Source: Siccirubricoccus soli (lineage in GTDB: Bacteria > Pseudomonadota > Alphaproteobacteria > Acetobacterales > Acetobacteraceae). From it: DNA of 64,000 nucleotides. Each line of letters starts with the position of its first letter. Positions within the stretch are counted from its first letter, which is position 1. The notes under the pieces were generated by a model that saw only the letters and a program-made list of their open reading frames with translations, did not search any database and had not been told where the DNA came from. The position numbers and the translations under genes were made by a program. Positions 33,616 to 41,804 of this stretch are shown one piece after another. The stretch lies in NCBI RefSeq assembly GCF_024178315.1, contig NZ_JAMZIK010000006.1, forward strand, positions 1 through 64,000. Direction: 5' to 3'.

Positions 33616-34593
33616 TCAGGTGGCGGCCTGCAGGGCGGCCGGCAGCTTGAAGGTCACGGTCTCCTCCGCCACCACCACCTCCTCGATCTCCAGCTCGAAC
33701 CGCTCCCGCAGCCGGGCCAGCACCTCCTCCACCAGCACCTCCGGCGCGCTGGCGCCGGCGGTGATGCCGATGGTGCCGAGACCCTCGGCCATCGCCGGGT
33801 CCAGCTCCCGCCCCCGCTGCACCATCAGGGCGCGGGGACAGCCGGCGCGCTCCGCCACCTCCACCAGCCGGAGGGAGTTGGAGGAATTGGGCGCCCCCAC
33901 CACCACCATCAGCGCGGCGCGCGGCGCGATGGCCTTCACCGCCGCCTGGCGGTTGGTGGTGGCGTAGCAGATATCCTCCTTGGCCGGAGCGTGGATCTGC
34001 GGGAAGCGCGCCTTCAGCGCGGCGACGATGCCGCTGGTGTCGTCCACCGAGAGCGTCGTCTGGGTGATGAAGGCCAGCGGCCGGTCGGTCGGCACTGGGG
34101 CGGTGCGGGCCTGCTCCTCATCCTCGATGAGCGTCACCATGCCATCGGGGAGCTGGCCCATGGTGCCCACCACCTCCGGGTGCCCGGCATGGCCGATGAG
34201 CAGGATGTGCCGACCGCGGGTGAAATGCTGCTCCGCCTCCCGGTGCACCTTGCTCACCAGTGGGCAGGTGGCGTCCAGGTAGAAGAGCTTGCGGCGGGAG
34301 GCCTCGGCCGGGACGGATTTCGGCACGCCATGGGCGCTGAACACCACGGGGGCGTCGTCCGGCACCTCGTCCAGCTCCTCCACGAAGATGGCGCCCTGGC
34401 GTTCCAGGGATTGCACGACGAAGCGGTTATGGACGATCTCGTGCCGGACATAGACCGGGGCGCCGTAGCGCCGCAGCGCCTCCTCCACGATCTTGATGGC
34501 ACGGTCCACGCCGGCGCAGAAGCCGCGCGGCCCGGCCAGCAGCACATGCAGCCGGGGCTTGTCGGAACGGGGCGGCTGGGGGATTTGATCCAT
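33616..34593 (-). CDS. ispH: 4-hydroxy-3-methylbut-2-enyl diphosphate reductase
   Basis: Iron-sulfur enzyme of 325 residues making IPP and DMAPP in the last step of the MEP pathway. The three cluster cysteines are C26 (GFCAGVDRA), C110 (DATCPLV) and C209 (ICYATTNRQ). Catalytic features E/H are seen in [11 protein letters not shown] and SAHGV. Start placed at 34593 (MDQIPQPP), since upstream in-frame sequence is the reverse of the lipoprotein gene's 5' region. Confidence 0.97.
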   Translation of the reverse strand: MDQIPQPPRSDKPRLHVLLAGPRGFCAGVDRAIKIVEEALRRYGAPVYVRHEIVHNRFVVQSLERQGAIFVEELDEVPDDAPVVFSAHGVPKSVPAEASRRKLFYLDATCPLVSKVHREAEQHFTRGRHILLIGHAGHPEVVGTMGQLPDGMVTLIEDEEQARTAPVPTDRPLAFITQTTLSVDDTSGIVAALKARFPQIHAPAKEDICYATTNRQAAVKAIAPRAALMVVVGAPNSSNSLRLVEVAERAGCPRALMVQRGRELDPAMAEGLGTIGITAGASAPEVLVEEVLARLRERFELEIEEVVVAEETVTFKLPAALQAAT

Positions 34594-34693
34594 GGTGTGA
34601 TGTGCTCGCAGGCCTCGGGTTGCCGTGCCGTGGCGCCGGCGGGCAGAGTGCGGGCGCACACTAGCCGTCAGCGATGCGGGCTCAAGGGGGAAG

Positions 34694-35230
34694 ATGGGGA
34701 TGCGGAGTCGAGTTGTCCTGGCCGCCGGGCTCACGGCGGCGCTGGCGGGGTGCGGCTCGGCCCCGTCCGGCGCGCCGCTGGCCTGCCCGACGCCGGGGAT
34801 TCTGGCGGAAGGCGCCGACCTCACCCGCTACCGCCCCGGGCCGGTCAGGGATCTGACGACGCTGGAATTCGATGCGCGGCTGACCGGGCTGAGCGGCGGC
34901 TGCAATCCGGGCCGGGGGAACCGCAGCATCGAGATGAAGATCGTCGCGAGCTTCACCGTGGAACGCGGCGCGGGGGCGGAGGGGCGGGTCTTCGAACTGC
35001 CCTGGTCCGTGGTGATGATCGATCCGGCGACGGACCGGATCATTGGCCAGGATTTCGTGGAACAGGTGGGCTTCGGCCGCAACGAGACGCGGACAAGCTT
35101 CCAGAGCGCGCCGGTGACGGTGACCCTGCCCCTGGGCGAGGGCAGGCGGGCGCAGGATTACCGCATCTGGGCCACCTTCGCCCTGACGCCTGAAGACCTC
35201 GCCCTCAACCGCCGGCGGGGGCCACGCTAG
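34694..35230 (+). CDS. Uncharacterised lipoprotein
   Basis: Small lipoprotein of 178 residues. Signal [17 protein letters not shown] with lipobox LAGC (Cys20). The mature part has [22 protein letters not shown], a run that recurs in proteins annotated as hypothetical in Rhodospirillales. Beta-strand-rich segments follow: [13 protein letters not shown] and [12 protein letters not shown]. Two further cysteines could form a disulfide. Function unknown. It is divergent from ispH. Start at 34694, with AGGGGGAA upstream; ATG at 34700 is possible. A twin-hairpin element starts 2 nt after its stop. Confidence 0.78.
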   Translation: MGMRSRVVLAAGLTAALAGCGSAPSGAPLACPTPGILAEGADLTRYRPGPVRDLTTLEFDARLTGLSGGCNPGRGNRSIEMKIVASFTVERGAGAEGRVFELPWSVVMIDPATDRIIGQDFVEQVGFGRNETRTSFQSAPVTVTLPLGEGRRAQDYRIWATFALTPEDLALNRRRGPR

Positions 35231-35232
35231 AT

Positions 35233-35337
35233 CCCCACGACGTTGCTGCGCAACGCCGTGGGGGCCCCGGAAGAGGCGTGACGACCGGCGCCTCGCACAG
35301 CCTGCCGCGGCGAAGCCGTGGCAGGACAACGGGCGGT
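35233..35337 (+). repeat. Twin-hairpin element, copy B
   Basis: Hairpin 1: CCCCACG (35233-35239) pairs with CGTGGGG (35257-35263), with an inner ACGTT/AACG extension. Hairpin 2: CCTGCCGCGGC (35301-35311) pairs with GCCGTGGCAGG (35315-35325) across GAA with one G-T pair. Tail ACAACGGGCGGTCC. It starts 2 nt after the lipoprotein stop. Confidence 0.75.
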
Positions 35338-35355
35338 CCGGTTGGGCCGGGTGCA

Positions 35356-35545
35356 GGGCTGGCGGCCTGCCTTGGGTACGGATTTGTTGCCGGCCCGGGC
35401 CGTCATCGCCGGCAACGGCTCGGCGCCCGAACAGCCCTGAATCAATACCTTGCTCCACCTGCCACGGCCGGGCGATGGGCGATCCCATGCGCTCGGGCGG
35501 CGGGGCTGGTGGCCTGCCTTATGAACCAGATGGTTGCCGCCCTGG
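35356..35545 (+). repeat. Pair of imperfect direct repeats upstream of the glycine riboswitch
   Basis: GGGCTGGCGGCCTGCCTT at 35356 and GGGCTGGTGGCCTGCCTT at 35503 each begin a unit of about 38 nt, ending in TTGTTGCC or GGTTGCCG. They lie 147 nt apart. The GGGTACG...TTTGTTGCCG part of the first unit also resembles 2060-2090 after copy A. Confidence 0.5.
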
Positions 35546-35611
35546 GTCATTCTGGCGGGTGGCGAAGGTTGCGCCGGGAGGGCTTCCCGGGCTAGACCGG
35601 CGCTACCCGCA

Positions 35612-35817
35612 GATCCCGCGCGGGAGAGAGGGGCTTCACCGCCCCCGCCGAAGGCGCAACCGGCCCCCGGAAACGCTCAGGCAGAAGGGCCGCGCGGGTA
35701 GGGACCTCTGGAAAGCCTGGGGCTTCAGGGCCTCGGCACCGACGGAGTAAGGCGCCGAACCGCATCCCCGGATGCCGGCCAGGGCCGAATCTCTCAGGTT
35801 ACCGGACAGAGGGGGGC
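35612..35817 (+). promoter_or_regulatory. Tandem glycine riboswitch
   Basis: Two successive glycine aptamers lie upstream of gcvT. The first has GCGGGAGAGA (about 35620), CCGCCGAAGGCGCAA (35645-35659) and GCTCAGGCAGAAGGGC (35675-35690), closed by CCCGCGCGGG/CCGCGCGGG. The second has GGACCTCTGGAAAG (from 35702), GCACCGACGGAGTAAGGCGC (an unusual form of the GCCGAAGG core) and CTCTCAGGTTACCGGACAGAGG (35791 onward). In known cases glycine binding switches on the glycine cleavage operon. gcvT starts about 40 nt after the second aptamer. Confidence 0.88.
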
Positions 35818-35857
35818 CACGATCGCAACTCACGCCGCTACCGCGGCAGGGGGATTC

Positions 35858-36964
35858 GTGGCCGATACCGAGAAGCTTCTCACCATCCCGCTCGATTCGC
35901 TGCATCGCAGCCTCGGCGCCCGCATGGTGCCCTTCGCCGGCTACGCCATGCCGGTGCAGTACCCCGAAGGCATCCTGACGGAGCATCTGCACACCCGCGC
36001 CCAGGCCGGGCTGTTCGATGTCTCCCATATGGGCCAGGCCGAGATCGTCGGCGAGGGCGCCGCGGCGGCGCTGGAGCGGGTGACGCCCGCCGACGTCCAG
36101 GGCCTGAAGCCGGGCCGCCAGCGCTACGGCTTGCTGACCACCGAATCGGGCGGCATCTTCGACGATTTCATGGTCGCCAATCTCGGCGACCGGCTCTTCC
36201 TGGTGGCGAATGCCAGCCGCAAGGCGGAGGATTTCGCCCTAATCGCCGCCGCCCTGCCGGCCGGTGTCACCCTGAAGCCCCTGCCGGACCGCGCCCTGCT
36301 GGCGCTGCAGGGCCCGGGCGCCGTCGCCGCCCTGGCGCCGCTGGCCCCTGCCCTCACCGCCCTTTCCTTCATGGGCGTCGCCGCGGCGGAGATCGCCGGC
36401 ATCCCGGTGCTCGCCAGCCGCAGCGGCTATACCGGCGAGGATGGCTGGGAGATCTCCTGCCCCGCCGAGCAGGCGGAGGCCCTGGCCCGGGCCCTGCTGG
36501 CCCAGCCCGAGGTGGCGCCGGCCGGCCTCGGCGCCCGGGATTCCCTGCGGCTGGAAGCCGGGCTCTGCCTCTATGGCAACGATATCGACGAGACGACCAG
36601 CCCGATCGAGGCGGCGCTGACCTGGACCATCGGCAAGCGCCGCCGCATGGAATGGGACTTCCCCGGCGCCGAGCGGGTGCGGGAGGAACTGGCGAACGGC
36701 CCCAAGCGCCTGCGCGTCGGGCTGCGGCCGGAAGGCCGCCAGCCGGCCCGCGGCCACACCCCCATCCACGCCCCGGGCGGTGGCCAGATCGGCGAGATCA
36801 CCTCCGGCGGCTTCGGCCCCAGCCTGAACGGCCCCATGGCCATGGGCTATGTGGCGCGGGAGCACGCCACGGACGGCACCGCGCTGGAGCTGATGGTGCG
36901 TGGCAAGCCCCTGCCCGCCCGCATCTGCCCCATGCCCTTCATCCCCCATCGCTACGCCCGATAA
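35858..36964 (+). CDS. gcvT: Glycine cleavage system T protein (aminomethyltransferase)
   Basis: Folate-dependent enzyme of 368 residues releasing ammonia and forming methylene-THF from the aminomethyl-lipoyl H protein. Hallmarks: GARMVPFAGYAMPVQYPEG, GLFDVSHMGQAEIVGEGA, RSGYTGEDGWEISCPAE, ARDSLRLEAGLCLYGNDID and GEITSGGFGPSLN. GTG start at 35858 behind a GCAGGGGG ribosome site. First gene of gcvT-gcvH-gcvP under the glycine riboswitch. Confidence 0.97.
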   Translation: MADTEKLLTIPLDSLHRSLGARMVPFAGYAMPVQYPEGILTEHLHTRAQAGLFDVSHMGQAEIVGEGAAAALERVTPADVQGLKPGRQRYGLLTTESGGIFDDFMVANLGDRLFLVANASRKAEDFALIAAALPAGVTLKPLPDRALLALQGPGAVAALAPLAPALTALSFMGVAAAEIAGIPVLASRSGYTGEDGWEISCPAEQAEALARALLAQPEVAPAGLGARDSLRLEAGLCLYGNDIDETTSPIEAALTWTIGKRRRMEWDFPGAERVREELANGPKRLRVGLRPEGRQPARGHTPIHAPGGGQIGEITSGGFGPSLNGPMAMGYVAREHATDGTALELMVRGKPLPARICPMPFIPHRYAR

Positions 36965-36978
36965 GGATCGTCACGCCA

Positions 36979-37356
36979 ATGTCCGACATGCGCTTCACCA
37001 AGGACCATGAATGGGTGCGGGCCGACGGCGATGCCGCCACCGTCGGCATCACCGACCATGCGCAGAACGCGCTGGGCGATGTGGTCTTCGTGGACCTGCC
37101 CGAGGTGGGACGGGAGGTAGCGGCTGGCGAGGCCATCGCCGTGGTCGAGAGCGTGAAGGCCGCCTCCGACGTCTATGCCCCGATCGCGGGCCGGATCGTC
37201 GAGGTGAACGCCGCCCTCTCCGAGGACCCCGGCCTCATCAACCGCGAGCCGACCGGCGAGGGCTGGTTCTTCAAGATCGAGCCGAAGGATCCGGCGGAGA
37301 TCGCCGCCCTGCTCGATGACGCGGCCTATGCCGCCTTCGTGGAGAGCCTGGCGTGA
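36979..37356 (+). CDS. gcvH: Glycine cleavage system H protein (lipoyl carrier)
   Basis: Lipoyl carrier of 125 residues shuttling the aminomethyl group between the P, T and L proteins. The lipoylated residue is K60 in [14 protein letters not shown]. Start [13 protein letters not shown] and VFVDLPEVG are standard. It lies 14 nt after gcvT and overlaps the gcvP start (GTGA). The L protein (lpd) is not in the window. Confidence 0.97.
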   Translation: MSDMRFTKDHEWVRADGDAATVGITDHAQNALGDVVFVDLPEVGREVAAGEAIAVVESVKAASDVYAPIAGRIVEVNAALSEDPGLINREPTGEGWFFKIEPKDPAEIAALLDDAAYAAFVESLA

Positions 37357-40250
37357 GCATCCTCGACGAATTGGAAGCCCTGGAGGACCGCGGCGAATTC
37401 GCCCGGCGCCATATCGGCCCCGGCGAGGCCGAGATTGCCGACATGCTGAAGCTGGTCGGCGCGGAGAGCCTCGAAGCGCTGGCCGGCCGCACCGTGCCGG
37501 CCGCCATCGCCGGCGCCGACCTCTCCCTCCTGCCGCCCCCGGCGACGGAGGCCGAGGCGCTGGCCGAGCTGCGGGCGCTGGCCGCGCAGAACCGGTCCGA
37601 CATCAAGTCGCTGATCGGCCTGGGCTATTACGGCACCCACACCCCGCCGGTCATCCTGCGCAACGTGCTGGAGAATCCCGGCTGGTACACCGCCTACACC
37701 CCCTACCAGGCGGAGATCGCCCAGGGGCGGCTGGAAGCGCTGGTGAATTTCCAGACCATGGTGGCCGACCTCACCGGCCTGCCGGTCGCCAACGCCTCCC
37801 TGCTGGATGAGGCGACGGCCGCGGCCGAAGCGGTGACGCTGGCCCATGCCGCGCACAAGGCGAAGGGCAGCACGCTGCTGGTCGCCGCCGACCTGCATCC
37901 GCAGACCCTGGCCGTGGTGCGCGTCCGCGCCGAGCCGGTGGGCATCCGCGTCGTCGTGGTGCCGCCCTCGGAGGTGGTCGCCGCCTGTGCCGCGGAGAAG
38001 CCCTTCGCCCTGCTGCTGCAATATCCCGGCACCACCGGCGAGGTGCGCGACCTGGCGCCGGAGATCGCCGCGGTGCAGGCGGCGGGCGGGCTTGCCATCG
38101 TCGCCGCCGATCCGCTGGCGCTGACCCTGCTGACCCCGCCGGGCGAGATGGGCGCCGATGTCGTGGTCGGCTCCACCCAGCGCTTCGGCGTGCCGCTCGG
38201 CTATGGCGGGCCGCATGCCGCCTACATGGCGGTGAAGGATGCGCTGAAGCGGCTGCTGCCCGGGCGCCTGGTCGGCGTCTCCGTCGATGCCGCCGGCAAC
38301 CCGGCCATGCGCCTCGCCCTGCAGACCCGCGAGCAGCATATCCGCCGCGAGAAGGCGACGAGCAACATCTGCACCGCCCAGGTGCTGCTGGCCGTCATGG
38401 CCAGCATGTATGCGGTGTGGCACGGGCCGGAGGGGCTGAAGCGCATCGCCAGCCGCGTCGCGCTGCAGGCGCGGGTGCTGGCCGCGGCGGCGCGGCGGGG
38501 CGGCTTCACCCTGCGCCATGATGCCTTCTTCGACACCATCGCCATCGAGGCCGGTGACCGCGCCGAAGCGCTGGTCGCCGGTGCGCTCGCCCGCGGCTTC
38601 AACCTGCGGCGGAAGGGCGGGCTGGTCGGCATCGCCCTCGACGAGACGGTGACGCGGGAGGAGCTGGCGAGCCTCGCCGAGCTGCTCGGCGGCGGCGCGC
38701 TGGACGGGCTGGCGCCCATGGGCGGCATTCCCGCGGCACTCGCCCGCACCTCGCCCTTCTGCACCGCCGAGGTCTTCAACAGCCACCATAGCGAGCATGC
38801 GATGCTCCGCTACCTGAAGCGGCTGGAGGACAAGGACGTCGCGCTGAACCGCAGCATGATCCCGCTGGGGTCCTGCACGATGAAGCTGAACGCGACGGCG
38901 GAGATGATCCCCATCACCCTGCCGGGCTTCGCAGGGATGCATCCTTTCGCGCCGATCGATCAGGCGCAGGGCTATCTCACCCTGATCCGCCGGCTGGAAA
39001 CCTGGCTGGCGGGCATCACCGGCTTCGCCGCCGTCTCGCTGCAGCCCAATGCCGGCAGCCAGGGCGAGTATGCCGGGCTGCTGGCCATCCGCGCCTGGCA
39101 TCAGGCGCAGGGCCAGGAGCATCGCGACATCTGCCTCATCCCCAGCAGCGCGCATGGCACCAACCCCGCCTCCGCGGTGATGGCGGGGATGAAGGTGGTG
39201 GTGGTCGGCTGCGACCGGGACGGCAATGTCGATGTCGCCGATCTGCGCGCCAAGGCGGAGCAGCACGCGGACAGGCTGGCCGCGCTGATGATCACCTACC
39301 CTTCGACCCATGGGGTGTTCGAGGAAGCCATCCGCGAGATCTGCGCCCTGATCCATGCGAAGGGCGGGCAGGTCTATATGGATGGCGCCAACATGAATGC
39401 GCAGGTCGGGCTGACCTCCCCGGCCGCCATCGGCGCCGATGTCTGCCACCTGAACCTGCACAAGACCTTCTGCATCCCGCATGGCGGCGGCGGCCCGGGC
39501 GTCGGGCCGATCGGCGTCGCGGCGCATCTGGCACCGCACCTGCCGAACCACCCGCTGCTGGCCGAGGCCGGGCCGGCGACGGGCTATGGTCCGGTGAGCG
39601 CCGCGCCCTTCGGCAGCGCTGCCATCCTGCCCATCTCCTATACCTATATCCGCCTGATGGGGGCGGCGGGGCTGACGCGCGCGACGCAGGTGGCGATCCT
39701 CAACGCCAACTACATCGCGCAGCGGCTGTCGGGGCATTTCCCGGTGCTCTACCGGGGCGCCCGCGGCATGGTGGCGCATGAATGCATCCTGGATTGCCGC
39801 GGCTTCCAGCAGGGCGGCGGCGTGCTGGTGGAGGACATCGCCAAGCGGCTGCAGGATTACGGCTACCACGCGCCCACCATGTCCTGGCCGGTCTCCGGCA
39901 CGCTGATGGTGGAGCCGACGGAGAGCGAGCCGAAGGCGGAGCTGGACCGCTTCTGCGACGCCATGATCGCCATCCGCGCCGAGATCCGCGCCGTGGAGCA
40001 GGGCCGCAGCGACCGCGCCGACAACCCGCTGAAGAACGCGCCCCACACCGCCGGGGAGGTGATGGCGGCGGAGTGGACGCACCCCTACAGCCGGGAGGAG
40101 GCCGCCTTCCCGGCGCCCTTCGTGCGGGCGCATAAATTCTGGCCGCCGGTGAAGCGCGTGGACAATGTCCATGGCGACCGCAACCTGGTCTGCACCTGCG
40201 CGCCGCTGGAGGCCTATGCGCAGCAGATGCAGCTGCAAGCCGCCGAATAG
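37353..40250 (+). CDS. gcvP: Glycine dehydrogenase (decarboxylating), P protein
   Basis: PLP-dependent decarboxylase of 965 residues, the single-chain form in which N- and C-terminal halves are fused. The cofactor lysine is K704 in [20 protein letters not shown]. Other signatures: [46 protein letters not shown]-type loop and [13 protein letters not shown]. The GTG start overlaps the gcvH stop, and the gene closes the riboswitch operon. Confidence 0.98.
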   Translation: MSILDELEALEDRGEFARRHIGPGEAEIADMLKLVGAESLEALAGRTVPAAIAGADLSLLPPPATEAEALAELRALAAQNRSDIKSLIGLGYYGTHTPPVILRNVLENPGWYTAYTPYQAEIAQGRLEALVNFQTMVADLTGLPVANASLLDEATAAAEAVTLAHAAHKAKGSTLLVAADLHPQTLAVVRVRAEPVGIRVVVVPPSEVVAACAAEKPFALLLQYPGTTGEVRDLAPEIAAVQAAGGLAIVAADPLALTLLTPPGEMGADVVVGSTQRFGVPLGYGGPHAAYMAVKDALKRLLPGRLVGVSVDAAGNPAMRLALQTREQHIRREKATSNICTAQVLLAVMASMYAVWHGPEGLKRIASRVALQARVLAAAARRGGFTLRHDAFFDTIAIEAGDRAEALVAGALARGFNLRRKGGLVGIALDETVTREELASLAELLGGGALDGLAPMGGIPAALARTSPFCTAEVFNSHHSEHAMLRYLKRLEDKDVALNRSMIPLGSCTMKLNATAEMIPITLPGFAGMHPFAPIDQAQGYLTLIRRLETWLAGITGFAAVSLQPNAGSQGEYAGLLAIRAWHQAQGQEHRDICLIPSSAHGTNPASAVMAGMKVVVVGCDRDGNVDVADLRAKAEQHADRLAALMITYPSTHGVFEEAIREICALIHAKGGQVYMDGANMNAQVGLTSPAAIGADVCHLNLHKTFCIPHGGGGPGVGPIGVAAHLAPHLPNHPLLAEAGPATGYGPVSAAPFGSAAILPISYTYIRLMGAAGLTRATQVAILNANYIAQRLSGHFPVLYRGARGMVAHECILDCRGFQQGGGVLVEDIAKRLQDYGYHAPTMSWPVSGTLMVEPTESEPKAELDRFCDAMIAIRAEIRAVEQGRSDRADNPLKNAPHTAGEVMAAEWTHPYSREEAAFPAPFVRAHKFWPPVKRVDNVHGDRNLVCTCAPLEAYAQQMQLQAAE

Positions 40251-40287
40251 TTGAGGGAGCGCTGCTCCCCCTCAAGCTCCCCCTCGC

Positions 40288-40307
40288 AAAGGGCCGAAAG
40301 GCCCTTT
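40288..40307 (+). terminator. Terminator-like hairpin after gcvP
   Basis: AAAGGGCC-GAAA-GGCCCTTT is a perfect 8-bp stem with a GNRA-type tetraloop, followed by GAACCCTTGAGTTTT. TTGAGGGAGC/GCTCCCCCTCAA just after the stop, CCAAAGGCC/GGCCTTGG near 40355 and GAGGAGGGC/GCCCTCCTC near 40400 add three more stem-loops in the same 217-bp gap. Confidence 0.6.
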
Positions 40308-40467
40308 GAACCCTTGAGTTTTGCGCTTCGACCGTCGGGTCCGAAACTCATGGTTTCCAAAGGCCCTTCGGCCTTGGGCGGGTGGAGTTCGAGGAGGGCA
40401 GAGCCCTCCTCGACCCTGCGGCACGGAAAATGCCACGCCCCCCAGCCCAGCCCCGAGGAGCGCGCCC

Positions 40468-41433
40468 TTGCCCGCCACCCACCACATCGAACCCACGCTC
40501 GAGAACATCCGCTGGGGTGCCTTCGACGCCGCCGTGCCGCCGGTGAAGGAGGTCGCACCGGGCGACCTTGTCATCCTTGAATGCGTCTCCGGCGGGCCGG
40601 AGGTGATGCCGGATGCGGGCAGTGGCCTGTCCCTGCCACCGCGCCTCGCCGCCATCCATGCTGCCGGCGTGCCGCGCCTCGGCCCGCATATCCTGACCGG
40701 CCCCGTCGCCGTGAAGGGCGCCGAGCCGGGCGACTGCCTGCGCGTCGATATCGAGCGCATCGACCTCGGCGCCGATTGGGGCTTCTGCGCCTTCCGCCCG
40801 CTGGCGGGCACCCTGCCGGAGGATTTTCCCTACAGGCGCGTGCTGCACATCCCGGTGGACCGCCAGGAGATGACCTGCAAGGTCCCGGTCGGCCCCGGCA
40901 TCACCATTCCCCTCGCCCCCTTCTTCGGCGTCATGGGCGTTGCCCCGCCGGAAGACTGGGGCGCGATCTCCACCAAGGAGCCGCGTGCCCATGGCGGCAA
41001 CCTGGACAACAAGGAACTTGGCGCCGGCGCCACGCTCTACCTGCCGGTCTTTGTCCCGGGCGCCAATTTCTCGGCTGGCGACGGGCATGGCGTGCAGGGC
41101 GATGGCGAGGTCTGCATCAATGCACTGGAGATCTGCCTGACCGGCCATTTCCGCCTGGGCCTGGAAAAGGGCGGCGGCGCCAAGGATCCGGTGCTGAAGT
41201 ATCCCCGCGCCGAGACCGCCACGCATTTCATCAGCATGGGCATGCATGAGGATCTGGACCTGGCGATGAAGCAGGCGCTCAGGGAGATGATCGCCTTCAT
41301 CGTCTCCCGCTCCAACCTCTCCGCCGCCGATGCCTACCAGCTTTGCAGCCTCTGCGTGGATTTCCACGTCACCCAGACGGTGAACGGCGAGAAGGGCGTG
41401 CACGGGCTGCTGAAGAAGGGGCTGCTGTTCTAG
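40468..41433 (+). CDS. Acetamidase/formamidase-family amidase
   Basis: Amidase of 321 residues related to FmdA/AmdA, hydrolysing formamide or short amides to ammonia. It shows HHIEPTLENIRWGAFD, GPHILTGPVAVKGAEPGDCLRVDI, PLAPFFGVMGVAP, AHGGNLDNKELGAGATLYLPVFVPGA and SAGDGHGVQGDGEVC, the usual core. Start taken as TTG at 40468, 7 nt behind GAGGAG. Frames open further upstream, but that sequence is the hairpin-rich gcvP tail. Substrate within the family is not certain. Confidence 0.88.
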   Translation: MPATHHIEPTLENIRWGAFDAAVPPVKEVAPGDLVILECVSGGPEVMPDAGSGLSLPPRLAAIHAAGVPRLGPHILTGPVAVKGAEPGDCLRVDIERIDLGADWGFCAFRPLAGTLPEDFPYRRVLHIPVDRQEMTCKVPVGPGITIPLAPFFGVMGVAPPEDWGAISTKEPRAHGGNLDNKELGAGATLYLPVFVPGANFSAGDGHGVQGDGEVCINALEICLTGHFRLGLEKGGGAKDPVLKYPRAETATHFISMGMHEDLDLAMKQALREMIAFIVSRSNLSAADAYQLCSLCVDFHVTQTVNGEKGVHGLLKKGLLF

Positions 41434-41436
41434 TCT

Positions 41437-41538
41437 CCCCACGACGGCGCTGCGCGCCGCCGCGGGGGCCCCGGAGGCGCTGTCCTGCCGGCATCCGGCA
41501 CAGCCCGCCACGGCAAAGCCGTGGCGGGACACCGGGCG
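41437..41538 (+). repeat. Twin-hairpin element, copy C
   Basis: Hairpin 1: CCCCACGACGGCG (from 41437) against CGCCGCCGCGGGG (to 41467), imperfect. Hairpin 2: CCCGCCACGGC (41504-41514) with GCCGTGGCGGG (41518-41528), a perfect 11 bp across AAA. Tail ACACCGGGCGGC. It starts 3 nt after the amidase stop. The remaining 41540-41804 has no gene; TTGTCACAAAACATTGCG near 41726 is AT-rich and may be part of the next promoter. Confidence 0.72.
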
Positions 41539-41804
41539 GCGAAGATGACACCACCTCCCTTCCTGGCTGGCGGGGTTGGCGGCACTGCCGCCAACGCGGC
41601 AGGGGTGGCTCCCACCCGCAGCCCCGGGCAACTCCTGCACCACCCCCCTAAACCAGCGCAAACCCTTCCAAAGTTTCACCCGGCCGCCCGTCTTCTTCAT
41701 CAACCCGCAACGAAACCCGGCGGGATTGTCACAAAACATTGCGGCAGAGCTAGCGCCTTCGCCGCGGGGAGCCCTTTCCCCGCAACCTCCGGAAGCCATC
41801 GCTC

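Noticed and set aside
41720-41745. Possible Pho box before the esterase-autotransporter gene.
   Set aside because: TTGTCACAAAACATTGCG has only a partial resemblance to tandem CTGTCAT repeats; not enough to call.
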